A DNA stretch of 64,000 bases from Erigeron canadensis (Eukaryota > Streptophyta > Magnoliopsida > Asterales > Asteraceae): assembly GCF_010389155.1 (NCBI RefSeq), contig NC_057769.1, positions 34,767,548 through 34,831,547 of the forward strand. Direction: 5' to 3'. The notes below the pieces were generated by a model, which ran no database searches, was not told the origin of the DNA, and was given only the letters and a program-made list of their open reading frames with translations. This document shows, in pieces, positions 11,561-22,077 of the stretch; position 1 is the stretch's first letter, and every line of letters starts with the position of its first letter. The position numbers and the translations under genes were made by a program.

Positions 11561-13540
11561 TGCGTCCCAAGTCGGCGAATCCTAGGGACTTTTTTTTTTT
11601 TTCTTGGCATATGTTTTGCGGATCTTTAGGTGATATGTCTGTGATACGACGTGGTATTGGAGGTGGTGTTAGTGGTACGTGAAAGATTAAGTATATTTTT
11701 ATTGTCAAAAATTCGATTAAAGGAAAAAAAATGGTTTGATTCATTCGATAAAAGATTCGACAAAAATATACGCCTACAAATAAATCGATTTTATGTAATT
11801 GTTTTGCCTACCAAGTTAGGTATTATTATAAAACTTGGAACTAGTTTTTGGCAACATAATCATCCTAAATAATAGTACGACGGATTACCAACAATTACGC
11901 AAGATATGCTTTTGTAGGAAACTCAACGCAAAATAGCAACTTTGTTTATAGAGAGGGTCTTTTTAATGGTTTTTCGATCAATTTTACCAGGAAAATAAAT
12001 AATTTTATCTTCCACTTATCACTCAAACCCGCGTATCGTTTGCGCGCACAAGGTTTATTTTCGGTTCAAGCAATAGACAAGAAGAAGACAACTTACAAAT
12101 CGCTTTCAAAATTATATATAAGTGCTAGTTTTTTATTCCATCAAAATTTTACTAGAAATGTAAGTATCAATTTACAAGTGTGTTCTTGGGCCAATCAATG
12201 AAAGTATTTAGTAGTCAAAAAAGAGTATATGCGGAAGTTAGTTGGTATTACATCCACAACTGGTCATAGGTTTTAACATTTATCAATTTTTAACATTGTT
12301 TCGATTTCGCATCTTATGTTGTATACATCACAACACTTCTTCAAGGAGGTTGTCGTATTGTTTTTAGATTTCGATAGATTAAATCAAATCTATATGAACG
12401 AAGTTTATAGTTATTACTATACATTAATTATGATCAAACAAAACTCTCTTAATTATGAACACGATGACATACGTATGAATCATAACAAATATATGAATAA
12501 TATTAACAAGAATATAAACACATGAGCTTATATATCTTGAGACATGTATTATTTTTATAATACATATGGATTTTACAATGTTTTATTGATTTCGCCAAGT
12601 GGAACAAAATCATTTATATGTTTTAATTTGTCGTATACTTGTTGGTAGAAAGTAATTAGAAACAGCTAGTACTTTTCTTTCCAGTGGCTATTTGTGTCCT
12701 GTTGTAAGTTGTAGATTCCGGTCGTTTAGGTGCAAAACAATATATTCGTCCTACATTGTCGTAATTGTCTAATTGCAATTTTCATCTTGGCCAAGAAAAG
12801 TGACATTTAAAAAGCATCTTTCTATTATTATTTGTAACTTATAAGGCAGTCGGGATGGATAATTTGTCTTGTTAACACCAAATTCGTTGGCATCTACTTT
12901 TGTCTGACATTTTTTTTTATATACTATATCAAAGCAAGGATTTATAATTAAGAAAAGAGCCATTATTTATGCTGACTGAAGATGATAAGTTGTATTTAAA
13001 ATTTAAATAATTATATTGAATGACATAGGTTTTGAGTTTTGTGGGTTATTGGACTTATGTCTTGTTGCCTTGTTGGTAATACCGTTAGTCCGGTAAGATT
13101 ATACATCATGAGACATTTTGGGCCAACTTTGATAAAATAGGCCCTTTAGTAATTCAAAGATGTTTTGGTGGATGCAAATTTTTCATTGTGTTTATCATAG
13201 TTACTTAAAATAAGGTTTCAATGATGTTTGTTGCATTTGGAAAAAAATTATTTTATCTAATATCCGTCATTAAAAGGATAATAAAGACTGAAAATATATT
13301 TATTTTTGGATATTATTTTTTTTGCCTTACGTAACTTGGATTAAAAAAAAATACAATTCATTGATGCAAACTTATCAAGTGTAGTACATGATTCTCTTAA
13401 AAAACATGTACTTGACATTGATACGTCCAAAGTTACAACCAGAGACTTTCTTAGACTGAAATATAAAAGCTTATTTCTCAAACTAACAAAAGATTATTAG
13501 AGAAAATCAGTAACAGCCCGGATTAACTTCATAAATCAGA
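11561..13540. other. Intergenic DNA, no gene seen
   Basis: Only short chance frames are present, none with recognisable motifs. Near 12866-12900 lies a block (GTTAACACCAAATTCGTTGG) that recurs near 17325-17350, downstream of the second FCP1-like gene. This suggests the tandem duplication extended several hundred bases beyond the genes' 3' ends. The remainder is A/T-rich with mononucleotide runs. Confidence 0.5.
12841..12900. repeat. Downstream flank shared by the two FCP1-like genes (copy A)
   Basis: The sequence AAGGCA.TCGGG..., then TTGTTAACACCAAATTCGTTGG and CATCTACT, is matched at 17305-17350. Each copy sits 0.65-0.87 kb downstream (on the - strand) of one FCP1-like gene. It is best read as the remaining outer part of a tandem duplication unit. 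Confidence 0.5.
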
Positions 13541-15403
13541 TCAGTTTTTATGATCAGTCATTTCCTTCTTCCCGAGAGCACGAATTATCTTCGAATAATA
13601 GCCCCAATCCGAGTGAGAAGATGTAATTGCAGGCTCCCCTATCCGGTGATCCTTCACATAAGTTGGCACATCCTTAGCATGTGCGAGCCCATCCAAGAAC
13701 ATTCGTAGCTCACCACCTGGACCTAATCAACATATATCCATTATATATATATACAGGGTTTTTCATTTTTTTAACTAAAAATATAAAGAATATAAAAATG
13801 AATATAGCTAAAAAGAACAAGTAAAATGGGTTACACTGGTTACGCCACTTCACGGATAACGACCATCGAGAACATATTTTGCAGCTATAAATAAAATTTA
13901 CTAAATTGATTGATAAAATTTTTCTAAGGATGTATCTAATAAATAAGAAACTTATAATAGTAATTAGATAAAAAAAAAAAAAAAAAAAAAGTGTTTCAGC
14001 CTTTCAGGTCAACCCAACACAACCTTCATTTTCAATCCATACTAGCACGACATCAGTTTTGGGCTGTTTTCCAATTTTATAACATACATTATGGGCCATA
14101 ATATCCGAAACCAGCTAGAGTGCTAGTACAGATGTAAATTATTAATTGTACCTAAAAAATCATCTTCATTATCCTCAGGATCATAATTCTGAGGAAATAT
14201 CGCGGTGTTTGGCTGCAGAAATAAAATATAAAAATAAAACTATGTAATTGTTTGTAAATAGACCCGTAAACTAACATGAACACTGGTAAGTAAAAGAAAA
14301 GGGTATAGAGTAATACAGGATTTAAAAGAGCCTTCACAGGATCAGTGACCAATAACGTGTTAGATGCCGAGTATTCACCATCACACCAAGCAAGATTCGA
14401 GTACTTTTTCTGCCATATACCATCAAGTTCTTTCAGAAACAAAGGTTTGTCTTTGCTACCCAAACACGTGAATCCTGTATTTGTGCATTGTTTATGATCC
14501 TAGAAGTGTAAACACAAATGACACAAAATAAGTATTTTGTCAATCAAGTTAGTATATAGTAAAAGATTTTGCTAACCATTAGTCGCCTAATTTTTTTTAC
14601 ATAGTGTTCGATTAATACTTCTAGCGAAGAGTTCTTTTCATGTAATAGCAAAATTAGTAAGTTTACAGTTTCAGCTCACCCAAGTGAACAATAACTGGCT
14701 TTTGAGATCTCCCATAACAGGGTTCAACACTCCTAGTAAATTATGCCTAGAAAGAAAAAATAGATAAAAGTCAATAATAAATAATATCAAACTAAAAATA
14801 TATAAATTAAATTTAAAGAAATATATATAATATATATACTTACTCGCTAGTAGTAGACCATATTCCAACATGAAATCTTTCAAAGCAAAACTTCAAAAAC
14901 TCTTCACAAAATGGCCTTTTGTATACTGTAGATATATTCAAATAATGTAAATACCCAACATTAAATGATACCCTTCATAGGCTAGATTGTACTAAAAGTT
15001 TTTACTCACCAAAAAAATTTCCAAAAGAGAAATCAGGACGGCGGTTTTTGGGGATGGTGTTTAGCCCCCTACGATGTGCTCGGTGAACAATGAATCCGCC
15101 AAGAGGAAGCACAAGTAGTTTCTTTTTAGGACCAAGACTAAGTTTATCCAACGAAATAATACTTGTATCAATTTTCTTTTGTTTTTCGTCTTCTTTTACG
15201 ATGTTAGGAGTACTCTCATTAGGCACGTTGCCAACATTCTTGATTCCTGTTGCTTTCTTATCATTTTGTTCATTGATAGGACTACTGTCATCAGAAGCAA
15301 CAACGACCACATTCTTGGTTGTTTCTTTTTCGTTTTTATTGTTACTAGTGTCATTGGAAGCAGCATGAACAACACTGTTGGTGATAGAACTTTTGGTTGC
15401 CAT
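13541..15403 (-). CDS. FCP1-like HAD-family protein, catalytic motif lost (copy A)
   Basis: Six exons (- strand) give 322 residues: 15403-15010, 14925-14844, 14746-14680, 14499-14317, 14212-14152, 13722-13541. A Ser/Thr/Asn/Lys-rich N-terminus (about 90 residues) precedes the FCP1-homology (NIF-like) domain: KKKLLVL, KRPFCEEFLKFCFERF, GIWS, LLFTW, KPLFLKELDGIW, NTLLV, KALLNPP.TAIFP, GPGGELRMFL, DWGYYSKI. In active plant relatives, the strand after KKLLVL carries Asp-x-Asn/Asp-Gly, with the nucleophilic Asp. Here it reads PLGG (Pro100). The later DDSPYKAL block is TDPVKAL, one residue shorter with one Asp gone. So the protein is predicted to be unable to dephosphorylate. Complete frame, consensus splice sites and a similarly altered neighbour argue for a functional pseudophosphatase rather than a decaying gene. 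Its role is unknown. Confidence 0.85.
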
Positions 15404-15621
15404 TGTTAATTAATTTGTTATTGATTTAAGGTAAGATTTGATGTGAGATATTGTTTGTGAGTTGTGACAAATATGTTGTAACTGGCTTTTGGGAATTAAC
15501 AGATGATATCGTGAATATGAAACGTTTTATTTTAACCAATTACAGTATTGCTATCCCTCCTACGGTTTTTGGTTTTAATTATCTTTTGGAACTTGAATTA
15601 ATAAAGTTAAATTATCGACAA

Positions 15622-16873
15622 ATTTATCTGGAAAGTATTTCAACTTGTCACTTTTTACTTTATTGAGGTCAAAATAAAATTTCGTCTTATTGTGAGAAAA
15701 AAACCTGGCTAAACCAACTTTGTTGGGTCTCCTATCAGGTAGCCAGTCATTTTCTATTTTATATTGCATTTTGTTTTTTCTTATTAATTAAACTAATTCC
15801 ACCTCCTTTCTTATTTTTTTTATTTATAACTAGTCATCAACTACCATCACCTACATCATATCTTAATAAGGACTAATTCTAATTCATAATCAAAAACGTT
15901 AATAATAAAAAATTAACACCACTCATCTAGTCATCTTGTATCAGTTAATGCCCCACAATCATAACTTGCAAACAAGGGATGATTAAAAGAAGATAAAACT
16001 TCAAAAATAATTGAATTATTTGTTACTTTCACCATATAATCATCCATACTTTCTCACATAACAACCATGGCCATCCCTGCAATACAATGAAAAAATGGAT
16101 TTTAGATCTATTTCGAGATACACGGGTCAAAATGGTATTTCGATAGACGAGGGTCAGAATGGAAACAACTATAACATAGATCGGACATCTATGTCCATCG
16201 GTTGTTTTGTTAGCCGGTGATTCTTGGATGGCGATAACCGTTGATGCCAAAAGCCCATATGCTGCAAGTAATGTTCTTTGACAATTAAAGGTTTTAAGCA
16301 AAAGAGAAGATAGGTTTTAGTGGGTTTTGCTAGAAACCGAAAATAACCAAGAAAGAGTGGTATTAGGTGTCTGTGGCGGCGCGATGGTGACTTTCATGTG
16401 GTGTGGCGACGACGGCGCGACGTAGGGGTGGCGGCAGAGGTGTTGTGAGGTGGTGTTGAGGGTTGGATAGTTGCCCTTTGTTGATTTAATAATGATGATG
16501 GAAGTTATTTTTGTAGCTTTGAGGTGAGACCCAATTTTTCCGGCAAGATGGAGCGGCGTTTTAGTGTGGGGGCCGGAATCTGGAGAGGGAGATAGAGAAG
16601 AAAAGAAACATGTTTATATATGACAACATGTCATCAAGCCTACAAGTATATATATTTATTTATATATTTATATTTAGTTAAATAATTATTGGTTAATGGG
16701 GTTCCAGTGACACAAGGCTGCCACATAAGTGTTTACCGGCTCCAATTCATCTATTAGCCGGTTAAAGCCCAACATAGATGGTTTAGCCGGTTTTTTTCCT
16801 CACAATAGGACGAAATTTTGATTTGATCTCAATAAAGTAAAAAGTGACAAGTTAAGGTACTTTCCAAATAAAA
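15622..16873. mobile_element. Non-autonomous DNA transposon with ~105-bp terminal inverted repeats (Mutator-like?)
   Basis: The left arm (about 15622-15730) and the reverse complement of the right arm (about 16767-16873) match over their length. Shared blocks are TGGAAAGTA, AACTTGTCACTTTTTACTTT, TTTCGTC.TATTGTGAG and GGCTAAACCA..T.TGTTGGG. The 1.04-kb interior has no transposase. It holds a GC-richer, GGTGGCGGC-like segment near 16370-16460, unlike its surroundings, which might be captured DNA. Long terminal repeats suggest a MULE, but the expected 9-bp target duplication was not found. The left end is about 220 bases upstream of the start codon of FCP1-like copy A, so it probably lies in or next to that promoter. 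Confidence 0.62.
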
Positions 16874-18196
16874 AACCCTAGTTTTTATTATAATGTTTTT
16901 CCCCTCACAAAACATTTGGGTATTGTTTGAACTAAATATGGTAATTGAATGGATCAGTAGTATTATGTTTGATTCCTCAATAGAAAGGAATAGAAAGGTA
17001 AATGACTATAATACCCATTCACACTTGACTAATTTTAAATAGTACTCCCTATGAAAGATCAAAGGGCTTAGGTGTAATTTAGCTCTCATTCTTAAATACA
17101 AAGAGAACAAAATAACATAGAGATACCCAAAGAATCAAAATTAGTTTTCTGACTTTCTCAAGGACATGGATGATATGTATATTTTCTCAAAAGATTATCT
17201 CGAGAAAGCAGGTAGGGATTTTCTCTTAAGAAAACATTAGAAAACAATAAGGTGAGTGACATATATTTATTTGAGTCACTTGATTATTACTTATTACTTG
17301 TGACCTACAAGGCACTCGGGTTTGTTAACACCAAATTTGTTGGCATCTACTACAAATTGGTCTTAGATCAGCTGTATGCCTGTATCCATTCCCCTCCTCC
17401 CCTTACAAATACTTTATAAGGCCATTGTGAAAGACTTATGTAGAAATAAGTCAATGGGTCCGGACTCACTCTATAGGGCACGACTATATATATATACAGG
17501 TATAACCGTATAAGCTGTAAATTAAATGTTCGTGATCTAGAGAAGTCGTTCATTGTACGTTGTTTATCATAATTATACAAGTTACAAAGATACACTCGTG
17601 GAATGATTTCTTTTCTGTCTTGTCAAAGAAAAAAATAAAAAACAAAGAGACCCTATCATGTTATATATAGATCGATGTACATAACATGTGGCTACAAGCA
17701 TGTTTATATAAAGGATGACTCATGGCACATGACAAATTTTTGATTTAAAAAAATAAAAAAAAAAATAAAAAATCCCGGAAGGAGTACACGAGTAAGTTTA
17801 ACGGATGTAGAATTGAATTGCGGACGTAACTCAAAATTACAAGATTTTGTGGGTTCAGTATATTATTTGTACTAGTTGATGATACTGGATTTGAAATAGT
17901 TTAGAATAGTGCTCTTATAAAGTAGTAAAGTACATACACACATTACAAATTAGATAATTGGTTGTTTTTTTCATCATCCAAATCCAAAAACTTAACAAGT
18001 CATGACTTGATTTGCCACAAAAAATTTACTTGACAACATACTGAGCATCCAAAATTCTAACCAAAACTTCCAGATTATGTAGTTCTATAACCATGCCAGA
18101 ATTATAGAAACAAACTTTTGTTCAAGAGGGACAAAGACCAACAAGAGATCATTGAAAAAACACCAGACAAAAGCACTCTTGGTCTCTGTGATCACA
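16874..18196. other. Intergenic DNA with shared repeat segments
   Basis: No gene is seen. The stretch holds the second copy of the block flanking the FCP1-like genes (about 17305-17350). Near 17570-17720 is a segment related to 35900-36020 (shared ATAGATCGATGTACATAA). A run of A-rich DNA lies near 17740-17770. The 3' UTR of FCP1-like copy B must lie within the last 200-300 bases. Confidence 0.5.
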
Positions 18197-19806
18197 TCAG
18201 ATTTTGTCATCGGTAGTTCCTTTCTTCTCAAAAGCACGAACTATCTTCGAATAATAGCCCCAATCAGAGTGATCAGGTATTATTGGTGGCTGTCCAATGC
18301 GGTGATCCTTCACGTATGTAGGCACATCCTTTGCTTCTGAAAGCCCTTCCAAGAACATCCGTAACTCACCATTTGGACCTATTGAACAATTAACATTTAC
18401 TTGATTTGGGTTGCTTTTATTCTAACTAAATAAAAATTATAAATCCCTAACTAAGAACACAACTCAAATAGATTGAACTGGTCATAAAATATTCAAATCC
18501 TGCTATAAAAATCTATTACATATTTACCTAAAAAGCGATCTTCCTTATACTCGGGATCATAAGTCTCAGGAAAAATCCCATTGTTAGGCTGCAAGAAGGA
18601 AAAAAAACCACAACCCAAAATATATTCACAGTAAATATCTGCATATTATATGCCAGTAAACTAACATGACTACTAGTAACTAAGAGACACAAGTATAGGG
18701 TATACAGGATTTAAAAGGGCCTTCACAGGATCAGTGATTAATAACGTGTTAGATGGCGAATATCCTCCAGCACGCCATGGAAGATTCGAGTACTTATTCT
18801 GCCATATATAATCGAGTTGTTTCAAAAACAAAGGCTTGTCTTTCCTATCCAAACACATAAATCCAGTATCTGTGCATTGTTCTTGATCCTAAAAAGTGTA
18901 AAACATTACATCAAAAAAACTTATAATAATTAAGTAAACAACTTTTATGTATTTTATAAACTTAGGTTTTAGGTAAAATAAAACAAGTACTTAAGTAAAA
19001 CAAATAAAACAATAGGTTTTTCTTCACTGAAGATCACCGTGCATCATGAAAGTCATCGTAGATCAATTGCTTCGTGACCATCAATTTAACCATGATCTAA
19101 GTGTCAAAATCTTGCCGTATTTGTTTTACATTAATACTAGTTTACACTACCCAAACCCTATAAACTTATACACACAAATGACACAAAATACTAGTATTAT
19201 ATCAGTGAAGGAATTTGGCTAACCCAAGTGAACAATAACTTTCTTTTCCGATCTCCCATAACATGGTCCAATATTCCTTGTAGATTATACCTAGACAGAA
19301 AATAACATTTTTTTTAAAAAAAGGGACATGAAATTCAATAAGTATATCCAACAACAAAAAGTAATCTAGAAAAATATAAATATACTTACTCTCTAGCAGC
19401 AGACCAGAGTGCAACATGAAACCTTTGAAAGCAAAACTCCAAAAACTCTTTACAAAAGGGCCTTTTGTAAACTGTTATACATTTAAATGTTAACAGGAAT
19501 GATACTCTTGATAGATAATCATATATAGATGTATAATATAGATATAGATATGATGGTTTACTCACCATGAAAACTTCCATAAGAAAAATCAGGTCGTCGG
19601 TTTTTGGGAAAAGTGTTTGGCCTACTACGATGTGCTCGGTAAACAATGATGCCAGCAAGAGGGAGCACAAGTAGTTTCTTCTTTGGACGAAGACTCAGTT
19701 TATCCAACGAAATGCTGATATCGATACTTGTTTCTTTTTCGTCTTTTTTTTCGACGTCATCAGAAGCAACGCTGTTGTTGCTTTTAGAACTTATTTTGGT
19801 TGCCAT
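18197..19806 (-). CDS. FCP1-like HAD-family protein, catalytic motif lost (copy B)
   Basis: Six exons (- strand): 19806-19566, 19471-19390, 19290-19224, 18888-18706, 18588-18528, 18378-18197, giving 271 residues. Exons 2-6 have exactly the same lengths as in copy A (82, 67, 183, 61, 182). Only exon 1 differs, being 153 bases (51 codons) shorter in the low-complexity N-terminus. The domain reads KKKLLVLPLAGIIV (Pro49 where the nucleophilic Asp should be), KRPFCKEFLEFCFQRF, LLFTW, KPLFLKQLDYIW, NTLLITDPVKALLNP, ELRMFLEGL, DWGYYSKI. The loss of the catalytic Asp and the shortened DDSP-type loop are the same as in copy A. They therefore predate the duplication, and both frames have stayed open since. 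It shares a 5' flank (GATGTGAGATATTGTTT) with copies A and C. Confidence 0.85.
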
Positions 19807-20859
19807 TATATTATTATTGTTACTGTTTTGATGTGAGATATTGTTTTGTGATTATATATGTTGGAAGGGAGATTGAAGAGAATGATATTTGTATTTGTAT
19901 TGGGGATCGAAACATACAACCAATCCGATCACATCACACCCGAATTATGCCCCGACTAATAAACAACAACGACCACCTACGTTGCCTTTACAAGTCAAAA
20001 GTCAAGTCTTTTTGGCTTTTAAGATTCACGTGGCCCCCACCACTAACATATTTTAACTAGTTTTATTCCCGATACATTTGGTTTGAACTAACTGATCATC
20101 ACTAGAAATTAGAAATCACATCTGCGCGACGATTAAAGATATTTTAAATATTTTTAAATTTCAGGTAAGATTGTATAAACCGTTTGTATATACTATTTTT
20201 ATTATTTTTTGATGAAATATTTAGATCATGTCTGCCGATCATCATAGGTACTCGATATTGTGGATAGAGAGATAAAGATGTAAAAGATACACATCAATAA
20301 CAAAAATATACATTGTAGGTACTCGATATTGTGGAAGGAATGTTGAAGGAAAAAAAATGCTCAAGTGGATAGGTTGAAGAAAAAAAATGCTCAAGTGTGT
20401 TATTTTGATATAAACCACATGGATGAAAAGGGAAAGGAAAAGGGAAAAAAAAAAACCTCACGTAATTTGCACGTGGGGGGACGAGTTTTTTTAAAAGAAT
20501 AAAAACCACAGGGATGAAGAGTGTGTTTCTTGAACAATCACATGGACGAAAATTATAGTTTTTTTCTAATTTGACTTAGGTAACATAGGAAATTAGATTA
20601 GACTATTTATCCGTATCAATTTATTAGTCCCAAACTATCATTTTGGAACAAAATAAAATGATAATGTGAACTATCATTTTGGCAATTAAATTTTACGTGG
20701 TCCATGATTCTTGCTTTAAAAGTTAGAATCCAACGAAAGGTAAAAAAAAATGATTAATTACATATATGGCAAGAAGTAAAAAAGGTCAGATATCACATGT
20801 AGTAGATAGGGATGACCAGGTTTCAAAATAGTTAAGTATATATCATAGGTTAGAGGTGA

Positions 20860-21725
20860 GCAAAATCGAACTGAAAACAAAAAAATACCATGAAAACCGA
20901 AAAATCCAAATGTGTTAAATACAAATATATAAAGTAATGTGTATTTACCATTATACCCTTGTAATTAGTCTATATATAAGGGACTTAACCCTAATACTTG
21001 TAACATATCCTTATACATTACTTTCTTCCTCTCTTTCTTGTAGCCACCAACATCTATTCTCTAATTCATATTGTAGCAATGATGATTGATCAAAGATCAA
21101 GATTTATAACACGTTATCAGTAAGATGTTCTAACCAGTTAAAATTATTTGGTTTTAGTTTTCTAAAAACCGAAAGTTATGGTTCGGTTCTGGTTTCTAGT
21201 GAAAACCGAACTGGACCAAAAATATATCTATTTTACTTTAGTTTACATTTATGTTTTTTTATTACTCATTTTTGGTAAATATGTTAATATGTTTGCAATT
21301 TTAAGTGTATACAATAATATTATTTATATGTTATAAGTGAAAATACATGATAAGATTAATTTAGTTTAATAATTGAATAATTAATTAACGCGTAAAAATA
21401 TAAATAGTTCAATATAAAATTTTGTTTAAAATAAGTATTTGAAGTTTGTACAACTTATATTGATAGATTTGTTGGAAGAGATGTTAAAAATATAGTGTTT
21501 GGAAGAGTTGTTGAAATTATAGTGTAATCATAATGTATAAAGTTATAAACTTTTCTAGCTCAAGTTGGCCCAAACCCACAAAGGGTTAAAAACCGCTAAA
21601 ACCGAACCGAAATAAACCTAGACCTAAAAAACCGATACCCAATGATTTTAGTTTTCAAAAACTGAATTATAACGGTTTAGTTTTTGGTCTAGTCAAAACC
21701 GACCCACACCGAATTATATTTACCC
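20860..21725. repeat. Repeat with multiple AAACCGAA motifs, interrupted (hAT-like?)
   Basis: The words AAAACCGAA, AACCGAAC and their complements (TTCGGTTC, GGTTTAG) cluster at both ends (20870-20905 and 21150-21210 on one side, 21590-21715 on the other). Clustered subterminal motifs at both ends are seen in many hAT-type non-autonomous elements. Exact ends and target duplication were not resolved. Confidence 0.35.
20911..21120 (+). mobile_element. Possible short solo LTR or LTR plus primer-binding-site remnant
   Basis: It starts near TGTTAAATAC. A TATA-like TCTATATATAAGGG lies at about 20970, a C/T-rich tract (CTTTCTTCCTCTCTTTCTTG) follows, and the LTR part ends ATTTATAACA. CGTTATCAG comes directly after. 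LTR retrotransposons of plants often have ...TAACA followed by a Met-tRNA-like TATCAG primer site. No second LTR or target duplication was seen, so it is a remnant if real. Confidence 0.4.
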
Positions 21726-21855
21726 CTATTGTAGGTGATGATATTTAATAAGAAAGTGATGTTATTCTAAGACTTATTTAAGTTATAAAAAAAAAACCCA
21801 TAAACAATATGTTATTCAAGGACTTGTGAAAGATGAAGAAATTAACAGAGAAGTT

Positions 21856-21942
21856 CGAGCTTGTTTCTTTTTCATTAGTGTCATTAGAAGCAACATTGTT
21901 CATGTTGGTGGTGGTGGTGTTAGAACTTATTTTGGTTGCCAT
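21856..21942 (-). pseudogene. FCP1-like copy C, exon-1 remnant
   Basis: From the ATG at 21942 the frame reads MATKISSN, then VASNDTNEKETSS. This matches the N-termini of copy A (SNDTSNNKNEKETT) and copy B (MATKISSKSN, KDEKETS). The similarity then breaks off and runs into unrelated sequence, before the KKLLVL block. The upstream flank (GATGAGAGATATTATTTGTGA in + orientation, 21959 on) also matches those of copies A and B. None of exons 2-6 was found nearby. It is a truncated third member of the tandem array. Confidence 0.75.
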
Positions 21943-22077
21943 TTTTAAGGTTAAGTTATGATGAGAGATATTATTTGTGACAATAAATGGTAAGTGGTTC
22001 TTGGATTGAATTGGATGATAATATTTGTATTGGGGATTGAGAACCCAATTTAAAAACTGGATGTGTAACCCTATCAT

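Larger units (their letters stand above)
19807..21855. other. Intergenic, repeat-bearing
   Basis: This holds the promoter side of FCP1-like copy B. A short duplication with the word TAGGTACTCGATATTGTGGA occurs near 20246 and 20315, and AAAAAAAATGCTCAAGTG occurs twice near 20350-20400. From about 20860 to 21725 lies a repeat rich in AAAACCGAA/TTCGGTT words, interrupted by an LTR-like fragment. No protein gene is supported. Confidence 0.5.

Noticed and set aside
15090..15409. Two plus-strand open frames of 92 and 76 codons
   Set aside because: They lie opposite exon 1 of FCP1-like copy A. Their Ser/Phe/Leu-rich composition is the complement of its Lys/Asn/Asp-rich tail.
16029..16301. 90-codon minus-strand frame inside the TIR element
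   Set aside because: No transposase or other domain motif was recognised. It is more likely chance coding within a non-autonomous element.
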